Positions 28,646 through 41,129 of a DNA stretch of 64,000 nucleotides are shown in pieces. Under the pieces are notes generated by a model. It was not told the DNA's origin. It worked only from the letters and a program-made list of their open reading frames with translations, and searched no databases. The translations under genes and the position numbers were made by a program. The DNA is from Bradyrhizobium sp. CCBAU 53340. GTDB lineage: Bacteria; Pseudomonadota; Alphaproteobacteria; Rhizobiales; Xanthobacteraceae. Location of the stretch: the NCBI RefSeq assembly GCF_015291645.1, contig NZ_CP030055.1, forward strand, positions 5,518,001 to 5,582,000. Direction: 5' to 3'. Each line of letters opens with the position of its first letter. The first letter of the stretch is position 1.

Positions 28646-29190
28646 GAGTGGTCCCGTAGTTTAGCGGTCAGGGCCGCAAGCCCCCGATGCAGCGCAACCC
28701 GCACCGCACCTTCGCTCATCGAGAATTTCGCCGCCGTATCCTTGATCGAGGCGGCCTCGACCGCGATCGACTGCAACACGTCGCGCTGGCGCTGCGGCAA
28801 GGTGCTCAGCTGCGCCGAAACCTCACCGGCCGAGGCGGTCTCCTGCGGCGTCTCGCCGGGCAGCGTTTCGGCGAAATCGTCGATGTTGACGAAGACGCGC
28901 CGGCCGCGGCGCCTGAGTGCATCGATCAGCTTGTTGCGCGCGATCGCGAACAGCCAGGGAGCGAAAGGCGCTTCGCTGTCCCAGGTGTGCCGCTTCAGAT
29001 GCACCGCCAACAAAATCTCCTGCACGATATCCTCGGCCTGGTCGGGAGGCTGCCCGGCACGAGCCAGGCCGCGCCTCGCAGCAGCGCGCAATACCGGCGT
29101 GACCGCCTTCAACAGGCGATGATACGCCGCATCATCGCCCGCCATGGCCGACCGCATCAGGCCGGTCCATTCGTCCTCACGTCCGCGCAC
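28642..29190 (-). CDS. sigF: ECF sigma factor SigF-like
   Basis: A 182-residue group IV sigma factor. Region 2 contains ARAGQPPDQAEDIVQEILLAVHLKRHTW and APWLFAIARNKLIDALRRRGRR. Region 4 contains LSTLPQRQRDVLQSIAVEAASIKDTAAKFSMSEGAVRVALHRGL. This pattern, together with the directly coupled NrsF partner, indicates the SigF group that responds to oxidative or metal stress and controls methionine-sulfoxide repair genes in Caulobacter. The annotated start is a GTG at 29190; an ATG at 29157 is possible. A SigF-like promoter motif lies upstream, consistent with autoregulation. Confidence 0.88.
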   Translation of the reverse strand: MRGREDEWTGLMRSAMAGDDAAYHRLLKAVTPVLRAAARRGLARAGQPPDQAEDIVQEILLAVHLKRHTWDSEAPFAPWLFAIARNKLIDALRRRGRRVFVNIDDFAETLPGETPQETASAGEVSAQLSTLPQRQRDVLQSIAVEAASIKDTAAKFSMSEGAVRVALHRGLAALTAKLRDHS

Positions 29191-29211
29191 GCGCGCCCCT
29201 CACCATTGCAA

Positions 29212-29236
29212 TTCGGCCGCTCTTTCAATTTGTTAC
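29212..29236 (-). promoter_or_regulatory. possible SigF-type autoregulatory promoter
   Basis: On the minus strand, GTAACA (29231-29236) and CGAA (29212-29215) are separated by 15 bp, immediately upstream of sigF. Caulobacter SigF promoters are described as GTAACC and CGAA boxes with similar spacing. The match is close but not exact, so this is a proposal. Confidence 0.45.
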
Positions 29237-29250
29237 GCAGCGACCCAGCC

Positions 29251-29268
29251 GATCACGAAGTCGTGATC
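29251..29268. repeat. perfect 18-bp palindrome upstream of sigF
   Basis: GATCACGA (29251-29258) and TCGTGATC (29261-29268) are exact complements with a 2-bp centre. It lies just upstream of the proposed sigF promoter, in the divergent spacer before the gene at 29481. It has the form of a dimeric repressor or activator site. Confidence 0.5.
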
Positions 29269-29480
29269 TGCTCTGAGCCGCGGCCCGAAGCAGCCGCATC
29301 ATTCCGCCACGGCTCTTAACACCGATCGGTCCCTGCCGCATCCGGCGGGCCGATGCGCCCGACCGGTTTGCCCCGGTTTTGCCCCGTGTGGCCCGAAGAT
29401 TCCCATTTTTTGCCCCGCTGTCGTCATGCGCCAGGGTCTCTGTTCGCTCCCGGGACGGGCGAATTGGGGAGATCGTCAAC

Positions 29481-30164
29481 ATGATGAAAGCCAGCGGGCG
29501 CGCGGCATTGGTCGTTTTGGCCGGACTATTGCTGCTGTTTGGAGTGACGGCCCAAGCTGCACCAAACTCCGCCGCACCGACTTCTGCCGCAAGCACGAGC
29601 ACGAGCTCGAGCAAACAGGCCGACGCGGGCAAGCAGCGGCACCGCGCGTCTCGCCACCACTCCGGCAGCAAGACGGCGCAGAAATCCGACGACAAGGCTG
29701 ACACGGCAGACGTGACGCCGCAGGCCGACGAAACCAAGGCCGGCAAAGAGGCCAGCGCCGACGTCCCGGCCGCGAGCCAGATGCCGCCGGAAGTTGCCAA
29801 TGCCAATGCGCAGCTCGCGCCCGCCGACACGCCGCCTGCGGCCGCGGCCTCCGCGATGACAGGCCGCGCCAACGACAACGTTCAGGCCGCAGCCGACAAT
29901 AATGCGGCCCCGGCGGCCAATGCCGACAGCCAGGTGGTCGCGCCCGACCAGCTCAACGACCTCGATCGCGCTCTGCAACAGGATAACTCGCCTGCGCAGA
30001 AACCGGTGATCGCCGCAGCCGACCCACAGCCGCGCCCGGCGCCCGTCATGGCGAGCAGTCAGCCAAGCTCCGCCTGGGACCAAAGCTCCCTGATCGGCAA
30101 GATCTTCATTGGCGTCGGGACGCTGCTGACGCTGGCCTCTGCCGCGCGCATGTTCATGGCCTGA
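29481..30164 (+). CDS. exported low-complexity protein with C-terminal membrane anchor
   Basis: A 227-residue protein. A signal peptide (ALVVLAGLLLLFGVTAQAAP, cut near residue 27) is followed by about 160 residues dominated by A, S, D, P, N, Q and K (for example QRHRASRHHSGSKTAQKSDDKAD), predicted to be disordered. A hydrophobic C-terminal helix (SSLIGKIFIGVGTLLTLASAARMFMA) ends the protein. The start was placed at the ATG at 29481, preceded by GGGGAGA. No known domain is recognised. It may span the periplasm, tethered at its C-terminus. It is transcribed divergently from sigF and could belong to its regulon, but nothing proves this. Confidence 0.75.
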   Translation: MMKASGRAALVVLAGLLLLFGVTAQAAPNSAAPTSAASTSTSSSKQADAGKQRHRASRHHSGSKTAQKSDDKADTADVTPQADETKAGKEASADVPAASQMPPEVANANAQLAPADTPPAAAASAMTGRANDNVQAAADNNAAPAANADSQVVAPDQLNDLDRALQQDNSPAQKPVIAAADPQPRPAPVMASSQPSSAWDQSSLIGKIFIGVGTLLTLASAARMFMA

Positions 30165-30312
30165 TCTTGGTTCAATTCCCGGCCTGACGGCCCTTTCCGG
30201 GCGTGCGTTCTGCGCGCGCCCCGACTTCTCTTGGCCCCCTTGAATCCTGGCCCCTTGAAGCCCACCCCGCCAGCGGGCACATTGCCCGCCCAATCAAAAG
30301 TGTGGGTGGAGC

Positions 30313-31092
30313 ATGAGCACGTTCGAACACATCATCGTCGAAAGCAAAGGCGCAGTCGGCATCGTCAAGCTGAACCGGCCGAAGATGCTCAACGCGCTCT
30401 CTTTCGGCGTCTTCCGCGAAATCGCCGCAGCCGTGGACGATCTCGAAGCCGATGACGCCATCGGCTGCATCGTCGTGACCGGCAGCGAGAAGGCGTTTGC
30501 CGCCGGCGCCGATATCAAGGAGATGCAGCCGAAGGGCTTCATCGACATGTTCTCCGAGGACTTTGCCGCCATCGGCGGCGATCGCATCGCACGCTGCCGC
30601 AAGCCGACCATTGCCGCGGTTGCCGGCTACGCGCTCGGCGGCGGCTGCGAGCTCGCCATGATGTGCGATTTCATCATCGCCGCCGACACCGCCAAATTCG
30701 GCCAGCCCGAGATCACGCTCGGCACCATCCCTGGCATCGGCGGCACCCAGCGCCTGACGCGCGCGATCGGCAAGTCCAAGGCGATGGATCTCTGCCTCAC
30801 CGGCCGCATGATGGATGCGGCGGAAGCCGAGCGCAGCGGCCTTGTCAGCCGTATCGTACCCGCCGACAAGTTGATGGACGAGACCTTGGCCGCCGCCGAG
30901 AAGATCGCCACGATGTCGCGCCCCGCGGTCGCAATGGCCAAGGAAGCGGTCAATCGCGCCTTCGAGACGACGCTCGCCGAAGGCATGAGCGTCGAGCGCA
31001 ACCTGTTCCACTCGACCTTCGCGCTCGAAGACCGCTCCGAGGGCATGGCCGCGTTCATCGAGAAGCGCAAACCCGTGAACAAGAACCGGTAA
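30313..31092 (+). CDS. enoyl-CoA hydratase
   Basis: A 259-residue crotonase-fold enzyme that hydrates 2-enoyl-CoA to 3-hydroxyacyl-CoA in fatty-acid degradation. The oxyanion-hole segments AAGADIKEM (63-71) and [11 protein letters not shown] (105-115) and both catalytic glutamates are visible: E113 (GGCELAM) and E133 (GQPEITLG). [11 protein letters not shown] follows as expected, and the size is normal for short-chain hydratases. No partner beta-oxidation gene is adjacent. The upstream spacer (30165-30312) contains no other gene. Confidence 0.93.
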   Translation: MSTFEHIIVESKGAVGIVKLNRPKMLNALSFGVFREIAAAVDDLEADDAIGCIVVTGSEKAFAAGADIKEMQPKGFIDMFSEDFAAIGGDRIARCRKPTIAAVAGYALGGGCELAMMCDFIIAADTAKFGQPEITLGTIPGIGGTQRLTRAIGKSKAMDLCLTGRMMDAAEAERSGLVSRIVPADKLMDETLAAAEKIATMSRPAVAMAKEAVNRAFETTLAEGMSVERNLFHSTFALEDRSEGMAAFIEKRKPVNKNR

Positions 31093-31279
31093 AGTCGACC
31101 GGCGGTAAGGCTGGTGTCAGACTACGCCCCTTCCTGCAGAACCCTGTGACGCGCCTGCAACAAGCACGGATTTCATGGGGGATTTCCCCGCGGCAGTTTG
31201 CCTGCGCGACCGACGCTGGGTAAACAGTTAAGAGAGCCGCCGTCGGCGGGGGCGGACAGCCGGGGTTTTGCGGGATTAC

Positions 31280-32710
31280 ATGATTGGGCGTGCCGCCAGA
31301 GCTGGTCGCGTGATGACGCGGCGTCGATCGGGCGCGGGTGCTGTCCTGGCGACATGGACCACGCTGGCGCTTGGTTGCGCCCTGCCCGTCACAGCCTCTG
31401 CGGAAGCCCTGCCGGAGGCACTGGTCAAGGCCTATCAGACCAATCCGCAACTAAACGCCGAGCGTGCAAGGCAGCGCGCCACCGACGAGAATGTGCCGCA
31501 GGCGCTGGCCGGCTATCGGCCGCAGATCGTGGCGAGCCTCAGCGCCGGCCTGCAAGCGGTGCGTAACCTGCTTCCTGGCAACACCATCCAGACTGCGACG
31601 CTGAAACCGTGGACCATCGGGGTCACGGTGTCGCAGACCCTGTTCAACGGCTTCCGGACCGCCAACAGCGTGCGGGTGGCGGAACTTCAGGTTCAGTCCG
31701 GCCGCGAAGCCCTGCGCAATGTCGGCCAGGGCGTGCTGCTTGACGCGGTGACCGCCTACACCAACGTGCTGGCGAACCAGTCGCTCGTGGAAGCCCAGCG
31801 CTCCAATGTCGCCTTCCTGCGCGAGACTCTCTCCATCACCCAGCGCCGCCTCAACGCCGGCGACGTCACTCCGACCGATACCGCCCAAGCCGAGGCGCGT
31901 CTCAACCGCGGCCTTGCCGACCTCAATGCCGCCGAGGTCGCGCTTGCGATTAGCCAGGCGACCTATGCCCAGGTGATCGGCAATGCGCCCTCTGCGCTTC
32001 GCCCCGCCGAAGTGGTCGATCGTTATCTGCCGAAGACTCGCGAGGATTCGATCGCGATGGCGATCCGCGAGCACCCGGCGGTGATGGCTGCGAGCTTCGA
32101 CGTCGACGTCGCCTCGACCAATATCCGCGTCGCCGAAGGCGCGCTGCTGCCCAGCGCCAGCCTTCAGGGCAGCGCCAGCCGCAGCCGCGACAGCGACCAG
32201 ACGCTCGGCACTTTCGCCACCGACCAGGCCTCGATCGTCGCCAACGTCACCGCGCCGATCTATGACGGCGGCCAGGCCGCCTCGCAGACGAGGCAGGCCA
32301 AGGAAGTCACGGCACAGAGCCGGCTCGTGCTCGACCAGATGCGCAACCAGGCCCGTACGGCGGCCGTCAGCGCCTGGGTGGCCAATGAAGGCGCCAAGAT
32401 CGCGGTCTCGGCCTCGGAGTCCGAGGTGAAGGCAGCAACCGTCGCGCTCCAGGGCGTGCAGCGCGAGGCCGCCGGCGGACAACGCACGACGGTCGACGTT
32501 CTGAACTCGCAGGCCGATCTGATCCAGGCCCGCGCCCGCCTGATCGGCGCGCTCCGCGACCGCGTCATCGCCTCCTACACATTGCTCAGCGCCGTCGGCC
32601 ATCTCGACGTCAAGACGCTGAGCCTGAACACGCCGGACTATCTGCCGGAGGTGCACTACCAGCAGGTCCGCGACGCCTGGCACGGGCTGCGCACGCCATC
32701 GGGGCAGTAA
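31280..32710 (+). CDS. tolC: TolC family outer-membrane channel protein
   Basis: A 476-residue protein with an N-terminal leader (GAVLATWTTLALGCALPVTASAEA) and the duplicated TolC architecture. The first half has LPEALVKAYQTNPQLNAERARQRATDENV and TLFNGFRTANSVRVAE; the second has AIREHPAVMAASFDVDVASTNIRVAEGALLPSASLQG and PIYDGGQAASQTRQAKE. Pro/Gly-flanked long helices are typical of the periplasmic alpha-barrel. The trimer forms the outer-membrane exit for RND or ABC pumps and type I secretion. No pump gene is in the same operon, but an RND pump with adaptor lies 2.5 kb downstream on the opposite strand. The start at 31280 was chosen over a TTG at 31268. Confidence 0.92.
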   Translation: MIGRAARAGRVMTRRRSGAGAVLATWTTLALGCALPVTASAEALPEALVKAYQTNPQLNAERARQRATDENVPQALAGYRPQIVASLSAGLQAVRNLLPGNTIQTATLKPWTIGVTVSQTLFNGFRTANSVRVAELQVQSGREALRNVGQGVLLDAVTAYTNVLANQSLVEAQRSNVAFLRETLSITQRRLNAGDVTPTDTAQAEARLNRGLADLNAAEVALAISQATYAQVIGNAPSALRPAEVVDRYLPKTREDSIAMAIREHPAVMAASFDVDVASTNIRVAEGALLPSASLQGSASRSRDSDQTLGTFATDQASIVANVTAPIYDGGQAASQTRQAKEVTAQSRLVLDQMRNQARTAAVSAWVANEGAKIAVSASESEVKAATVALQGVQREAAGGQRTTVDVLNSQADLIQARARLIGALRDRVIASYTLLSAVGHLDVKTLSLNTPDYLPEVHYQQVRDAWHGLRTPSGQ

Positions 32711-32735
32711 TCTCCAAATCTTCGGGTCGATACCG

Positions 32736-33290
32736 ATGAAGAGCCGCCGCATCCATCTGATGGGAGCTTCGGGCTCCGGCGTGACGACGCTCGGCCGCGC
32801 GCTGGCTGCGCGGCTGGCGCTGCCGCATCACGACAGCGATGATTATTTCTGGCTGCCGACCGCGCCGCCCTACCAGACGACGCGCCCTGCCGCCGATCGT
32901 CTGCGCCTGATGCGCGAGATGTTTCTGCCGCGGCTCGATTGGGTGCTGAGCGGAACCGTCACCGGCTGGGGCGACGGGCTCGTCCCATCGTTCGATCTCG
33001 TCGTCTTCGTGACCACGCCACGCGAGCTTCGCTTGCAGCGCTTGCGCGCCCGCGAAGCTGCCCATTTCGGTGCTGATGCCGTCGCACGGGGCGGCTGGCG
33101 TCATGACGAGACGGAGTCGTTCGTCGAATGGGCTTCACACTACGAAGCCGGCGATCGCGAAGGCCGCAGTCTTCCGAAAGACGAAGCATGGCTCGCAGGC
33201 CTGCCCTGCCCCATCGTCCGCATCGATGGCTCGCGTCCCATTTCCGACCTCGTCGAGCTGCTATGCAGCGAAGCACAGCGGCTGCCTTGA
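32736..33290 (+). CDS. small P-loop NTPase (adenylate/shikimate kinase-like)
   Basis: A 184-residue protein with a P-loop GASGSGVTT at 10-18. A DSDDYFW segment (34-40) resembles the acceptor-binding part of nucleoside or shikimate kinases, and a late WRHDETESFVEWASHYEAGDREGRS block probably forms the lid. Rhizobial and other proteobacterial homologues are annotated only as AAA/ATP-binding proteins. Substrate unknown. The ATG at 32736 follows the TolC stop by 25 bp, so cotranscription with TolC is possible. Confidence 0.78.
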   Translation: MKSRRIHLMGASGSGVTTLGRALAARLALPHHDSDDYFWLPTAPPYQTTRPAADRLRLMREMFLPRLDWVLSGTVTGWGDGLVPSFDLVVFVTTPRELRLQRLRAREAAHFGADAVARGGWRHDETESFVEWASHYEAGDREGRSLPKDEAWLAGLPCPIVRIDGSRPISDLVELLCSEAQRLP

Positions 33291-33341
33291 TCATGTGATA
33301 TTGTCTCCGCAACAATAGATGAGGCAACAGGGAGAGAAGCG

Positions 33342-34304
33342 ATGCTCAACCGACGCAGTGTCCTGCTTGCCTCCCTCGCCGGCGGAGTAGCCATGACCAC
33401 CAGAGCCCACGCCCGCGCGTCGCAACCCGCAACGCCGGTCAATTTTGACGTTCCGCCGCACGCCTGCGATTGTCACACCCACATCCACGGCGACGTCGAG
33501 AAATTTCCGTTCTTCCCGGGCCGCGTCTACACGCCCGAGCCGGCCTCGCCGGAAGAGATGGCCGCGCTGCACAAGGCACTGCATATCGAGCGCGTGGTGA
33601 TTGTCACCCCAAGCGTCTACGGCACCGACAATTCCTCGACCCTGTTCGGCATGAAGGCGCGCGGCGCGAATGCACGCGGCGTCGCCGTGATCGACGACAA
33701 GACGACGGAAGCCCAGCTCGACGCGATGCAGCAGGAAGGCTTTCGCGGCATCCGTATCAACCTCGCCACAGGCGGCATCAGCGATCCCAATGTCGGCCGC
33801 ACCCGCTTCATGGCTGCCGTCGAACGCATGAAGTCGCGCGGCTGGCATGTGCAGCTCTACACCACGCTGTCGATGATCTCGGCCATCAGGGATCTCGTGG
33901 AGGCCTCGACGGTTCCTGCCGTGTTCGACCATTTCGGCGGCCTCGAGGCCTCGCTCGGGGTCGAGCAGCCCGGATTTGCGGACCTCGTCGCACTGGTCAA
34001 ATCCGGCAAGGCCTATGTGAAGATTTCCGGCGCCTACCGCTCCTCGAAGCTTGCGCCTGACTATCAGGACATGGTGCCTTATGCTCGCGCGCTCATCGCC
34101 GCGAACGCGGATCGCGTCGTCTGGGGTACCGATTGGCCGCACCCGGATTCGAGCCACGTCGAGGGACGGAAAGCCACCGACATCGCACCGCTCTACGCGA
34201 TCGACGATGGCCGCCTGCTCAATCAGCTTCCGGTGTGGGCACCGGATGCCGATGTTCGCAAGAAGATCCTGGTCGACAATCCCACACAACTCTATGACTT
34301 TTGA
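33342..34304 (+). CDS. Tat-exported amidohydrolase family protein (PDC hydrolase-like)
   Basis: A 320-residue amidohydrolase-2 type protein with a leader containing LNRRSVLLASLAGG (arginines 4-5, Tat-like). The metal site begins with CHTHIHG (44-50) and the C-terminal aspartate stands in WGTDWPHPD (about 262-270). The core resembles 2-pyrone-4,6-dicarboxylate hydrolase and related lactonases. Export of this family is unusual but is seen in rhizobial homologues. Substrate cannot be named. The gene has its own AGGGAGAG ribosome site and begins 52 bp after the P-loop gene. Confidence 0.85.
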   Translation: MLNRRSVLLASLAGGVAMTTRAHARASQPATPVNFDVPPHACDCHTHIHGDVEKFPFFPGRVYTPEPASPEEMAALHKALHIERVVIVTPSVYGTDNSSTLFGMKARGANARGVAVIDDKTTEAQLDAMQQEGFRGIRINLATGGISDPNVGRTRFMAAVERMKSRGWHVQLYTTLSMISAIRDLVEASTVPAVFDHFGGLEASLGVEQPGFADLVALVKSGKAYVKISGAYRSSKLAPDYQDMVPYARALIAANADRVVWGTDWPHPDSSHVEGRKATDIAPLYAIDDGRLLNQLPVWAPDADVRKKILVDNPTQLYDF

Positions 34305-34505
34305 GTCGCGGCGAATCCGATTGGGTTCAAGCAGAATGCGATCCGGTTCCATGCCGAGCCATGGCATTGTTGTCGCGAGAGCGTAGTGATCCTGACTCAC
34401 ACGATCGTGTTTGCTCGCTCATTTGCTTTTCAGCCTTCCGGTTGAGGCGAGGCGCCGAATTCGCGGCTACGCACACGCACAGATTTCATTTGTTCGTGCG
34501 GATGC

Positions 34506-35131
34506 ATGCCCCTATCGCATTCTCTTGCCGCGCTTTTCTCCGGCATTGGAATTGGTTTCACCGTCGCAGCTCCGATCGGCCCCATGGGCCTGCTGTGCAT
34601 TCAGCGCACATTGACCTCGGGCATGGCTACAGGCCTCGCCACCGGCTTCGGTGCGGCGACGGTGCACCTCACCTACAGCACCCTGGCAGTTTTGGGATTG
34701 GGCGCGCTGGCGCGGCCTTGGGTCGAGGCGAATGCCGTTGGCTTCGGCATCATCTCGGCGCTGACGCTGCTGTGGTTTGCGATTCGCACCCACCGCTGCT
34801 CCGTCGGACTTCAGAATTCCGGTGAAACCGACAGGGTGCATCTCGCGCGTGCCTATCTCAGCGCCATCGCGCTCGGGCTGACCAATCCGTTGACGGTGAT
34901 CCTGTTTCTGGCCGCGCTGCATGCGTTCTCCACGCAGGCCGCAGCGGCTCCGCTGATCGCGGGCGTCTTCGTCGGCTCTGCGGTGTGGTGGATGATGCTC
35001 AGCACGATCGTCGCGACCGCGCGGTCCCGGCTGACCCCGCGGATGCTGTCACTGAGCACCCGCTTCGCCAGCCTGATGCCGCTCGGTCTCGGCGCCTCGA
35101 TGCTGCTGCGGATCGCGCAACGCGCGTTGGG

Positions 35132-35135
<4 letters not shown>
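34506..35135 (+). CDS. LysE family amino-acid exporter
   Basis: A 209-residue inner-membrane protein with six hydrophobic segments. The N-terminal GIGIGFTVAAPIGPMGLLCIQRTLTSG is the LysE/RhtB signature, where the proline-glycine-proline region lines the transport path. ALGLTNPLTVILFLAALHAF at about 118-137 is the second conserved half. The family exports lysine, threonine, homoserine lactones or other small molecules by proton exchange. Its stop codon TAG shares a CTAG with the stop of the convergent RND pump gene. Confidence 0.9.
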
Positions 35136-38248
<3,113 letters not shown>

Positions 38249-38281
38249 TCAGGTTTTTCGCAGTTTCTTGGGGGTCGTCGA

Positions 38282-39526
38282 TCAGCTGCCGGACGCCGCG
38301 CGGTCGATGAACAGGCTGCCTTTGACGACTATCTGTTCGTCGGGCTTCAGGTTGCTGGTCACCTCGACGAGGTTGCCATTGATGAGGCCGATCTTGATCT
38401 GACGGAGCTCGACCGACTTGTCTTCATGTGCGACCCAAATGCGGACCTGGTTGCCTTCGTAGATCAGCGACTGCTTGGGCACCGCAGGCGCCGCGCGATC
38501 GCCGGCCGAATAGATCGTGACGTTGGCGAACATTTCCGGCTTGAGCAGGCCGTCCTTGTTGTCGATGGTGGCGCGGACCAGCAGACGGCGGGTGCTGGGA
38601 TCGATCGCGGCAGCGACGTAGTTGATCTTGGCGGTCAGCGGACGGCCCGGCAGCGCCATCACGTTGACGGTGATATCTTGCCCGACGCTGACCTGAGCAG
38701 CATCGCTCTCGCGCACGAAGGCGGTGAGCCAGACCGTGGAGAGATCGCCGATCACGAAGACCGGATCGCTGGCACCGGAATTGACGTATTGGCCGGGACC
38801 GATCTTGCGCTGCACGACCGTGCCCGCGATCGGCGCGTAGATCGTGATCTCCGGATTGATGGTGCTCTTGGTCTGGAACGCCTTGATGGTCTCGTCGGTG
38901 AAGCCGAGGATGCGCAGCTTGTTGTTTGCGGCCTCCAGCGCCGTCACCGCGGAGCGCATGTCGTTCTGCGCCTGGACCTGGATCGCTTCCGCCTGCTGAT
39001 AGTCCTTGAGCGGGATGGCGCGGCCCTCGTAGAGATCCTTGGCACGCTTGTACTGGATGTCGGCAAGCTCAAGCGCAGACTTTGCCTTGTTCTGCGACGT
39101 CATCGCCGTGATGAAATCGTTCTGGGCCTGCACGGTATCGGCGGCTTCGATCGTGAACAGCGGTTGGCCCTGGGTCACGCTCTCGCCGGGCTTGGCGAGC
39201 AGCTTGGTCACCCGGCCTGCATAGGGCGAGAACACCGGCGTCGAGCGGTCCTCATCGACCGCGACCTTGCCTTCGGTGACGTATTCGGCGCGGAATGTCT
39301 TGGCCTTGACCGGCTCGATCGTCAATGTCGCCCATTCGGACGGCGTCGGCGTGAAATTCTGGGCGTTCTTGCGTGACTGGCTGGAGACTTCGGAGTTCTT
39401 CTTCTCCTTGGCGCCCGCGAACAGGACGCCGTAGGCACCGGCCCCGGCAAGCGCCAGTAAAACTACGGATGTAATCACCCGTCGCTTTGTAAGCACCTGC
39501 AATTTCTTGGTATTTTCAGCTACCAT
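38282..39526 (-). CDS. RND efflux periplasmic adaptor subunit (membrane fusion protein)
   Basis: A 414-residue adaptor. An N-terminal membrane anchor (RRVITSVVLLALAGAGAYGVLF) is followed by the barrel-sandwich half (GRVTKLLAKPGESVTQGQPLFTIEA), an alpha-helical hairpin (about 150-210), and the second half with ITIYAPIAGTVVQRKIGPGQYV. The C-terminal membrane-proximal domain ends in DRAASGS. It links the inner-membrane RND pump to an outer-membrane channel such as TolC. It is the first gene of a two-gene operon; the upstream 151-bp spacer should hold the promoter. Confidence 0.9.
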   Translation of the reverse strand: MVAENTKKLQVLTKRRVITSVVLLALAGAGAYGVLFAGAKEKKNSEVSSQSRKNAQNFTPTPSEWATLTIEPVKAKTFRAEYVTEGKVAVDEDRSTPVFSPYAGRVTKLLAKPGESVTQGQPLFTIEAADTVQAQNDFITAMTSQNKAKSALELADIQYKRAKDLYEGRAIPLKDYQQAEAIQVQAQNDMRSAVTALEAANNKLRILGFTDETIKAFQTKSTINPEITIYAPIAGTVVQRKIGPGQYVNSGASDPVFVIGDLSTVWLTAFVRESDAAQVSVGQDITVNVMALPGRPLTAKINYVAAAIDPSTRRLLVRATIDNKDGLLKPEMFANVTIYSAGDRAAPAVPKQSLIYEGNQVRIWVAHEDKSVELRQIKIGLINGNLVEVTSNLKPDEQIVVKGSLFIDRAASGS

Positions 39527-39656
39527 GGGGCCCGGTCATGTCTGCGACGATCTCGGCAGACAACTGCCTCATCGATCGCGCTAATAGTGCCGAATTGGGA
39601 TTTCAGACAACCTAAAAAACGCAGGTCGTCCTTCGGTTTGCGTTAAAAATTTGCGA

Positions 39657-39678
39657 CACGTCAGCTTCACGTCAGCTT
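39657..39678. repeat. 11-bp tandem duplication at the end of the CoA-transferase gene
   Basis: CACGTCAGCTT occurs twice head to tail (39657-39667 and 39668-39678). The second copy runs into the TGA stop of the CoA-transferase gene. It resembles the stop-codon repeat at 16004-16063, though with only two units. Confidence 0.7.
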
Positions 39679-41072
39679 CAGCGCGGCCATTGCGGCGGAT
39701 GACTGCCGAGCGGCATCGCCGGGCGGCTCCAACGCGCCGGCGTCTTCGACAGCACGGCCGAATGGCGCACCGCCTTCAACGTGCCGAAGCCAGATGACAT
39801 CGTTTCCATGAACGCTGCATGTACGGCCTCGCCCGTAAGATCCGGGGCGTTGAGGCCTCCATCGAGCCGGCCGAGATTCCATAGCCAGCGTCCGGTCTGC
39901 GCCAGCGACACGCGCACGTGCCAGCTGCCGCCTTCGCTTGCCTGGCGTGCCTTGGCCATCATCGCGCCGAACGCCATCAGATAGCCGGTGGCGTGGTCGA
40001 GCATCTGCGCCGGCAATTCCTTGGGACCATCGACGCCGGCGGCCTTTCCTTCCGCGTCGTTGAAGCCGGTCGTGGTCTGCACCAGCGAATCGAAGCCGCG
40101 GCGCTCGGCCCACGGGCCGGCATGGCCGTAAGCCGACAGCGTGACGTAGACGATGCCGGGATTGATCTCCGCGGCCACTTCCGGCGAGAAGCCGAGAGAG
40201 GCGAGCGCGCGCGGGCGATAGCCCTGCGAAAAGATATCAGCCTCTTTGAGCAATTCGCGCATCTGCGCCCTGCCCGCTTCGCTCTTCAACTCGATGAAGG
40301 TCGTGAGCTTGCCGCGGCCGGTGTCGATGGTGAGCCAGGGAATGGCCGGCAGGTCCGGCCCTGAGACGAGCAGCACATCCGCGCCGTGCGCCGCGAGCGT
40401 GCGGCCGGCGACGGGACCTGCGATCACGCGGGAGAGATCGAGCACGCGCAAACCTGAGAGTGGACGATCGCCTTCGGGCCAGGGTTTTGGTGCGGCATCG
40501 CCGATCTTCTCGATCGAGATCAGCGGCAATTCGGCAAGCGCGCGTGCCTGCGGCAGTGCGGACCATTCATCGTAGGAGCGCATCAGCGCAACGACACCGC
40601 CGGCACCATAGGCTTCGGTTTCAAATTTCTCGCCCTTCCATTGCATCAATGCGGCTTGCACCTTGTCGCGATCCGCCTCACTGACAAGCACGTTGCAGAC
40701 GGCATCGCGATGATGCGGGAAGTTGGTGTGGCAGCGAACGAAACGGTCATCGCCAGTCTTGTAGACGCCGGCGATGGCGTCCCAGGCCGGCGGCGGCGGC
40801 TTGCCGTCGAGGCGAAGATAACGCTCGGAACGGCACTCGGAGACGGCATGGCGCATGTCGACGGCGACGTCCTGCGCCTCGCCGCTGCGCAGTCGCCAGA
40901 GCTCGGCAGCGGCAAGACCGGCGGCGGCGATCGTCGTCTGCCCGGCGACGGCGACGCGAAACGAGGATGGGATTTGCGGCTCCTCGCCGGTCAGCTGCAC
41001 GCGTTCGAGCGCGGCGACATCGCCGCCGGCGGAAGTCCAGATATCCTTGAGGATGTCGATGGGGCTTTGCAT
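39678..41072 (-). CDS. CaiB/BaiF family (class III) CoA-transferase
   Basis: A 464-residue protein. The recognisable CaiB core begins only at residue 206 (LSGLRVLDLSRVIAGPVAGRTLAAHGADVLLV), while residues 1-200 form an additional CoA-transferase-like half (FRVAVAGQTTIAAAGLAAAELWRLRSGE). The segment RRGFDSLVQTTTG carries the family's catalytic aspartate. The ending SRPAMPLGSHPPQWPR is typical. Such enzymes move CoA between carboxylic acids via aspartyl-CoA intermediates. The two-part order is a known variant. The start is an ATG at 41072; the divergent neighbour is a small membrane protein. Confidence 0.87.
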   Translation of the reverse strand: MQSPIDILKDIWTSAGGDVAALERVQLTGEEPQIPSSFRVAVAGQTTIAAAGLAAAELWRLRSGEAQDVAVDMRHAVSECRSERYLRLDGKPPPPAWDAIAGVYKTGDDRFVRCHTNFPHHRDAVCNVLVSEADRDKVQAALMQWKGEKFETEAYGAGGVVALMRSYDEWSALPQARALAELPLISIEKIGDAAPKPWPEGDRPLSGLRVLDLSRVIAGPVAGRTLAAHGADVLLVSGPDLPAIPWLTIDTGRGKLTTFIELKSEAGRAQMRELLKEADIFSQGYRPRALASLGFSPEVAAEINPGIVYVTLSAYGHAGPWAERRGFDSLVQTTTGFNDAEGKAAGVDGPKELPAQMLDHATGYLMAFGAMMAKARQASEGGSWHVRVSLAQTGRWLWNLGRLDGGLNAPDLTGEAVHAAFMETMSSGFGTLKAVRHSAVLSKTPARWSRPAMPLGSHPPQWPR

Positions 41073-41129
41073 GGCCGCAGCTCTCCCTTAGTTTTTTGAG
41101 ACCATGTCATGAGCGTTGAAAGGATTGCA

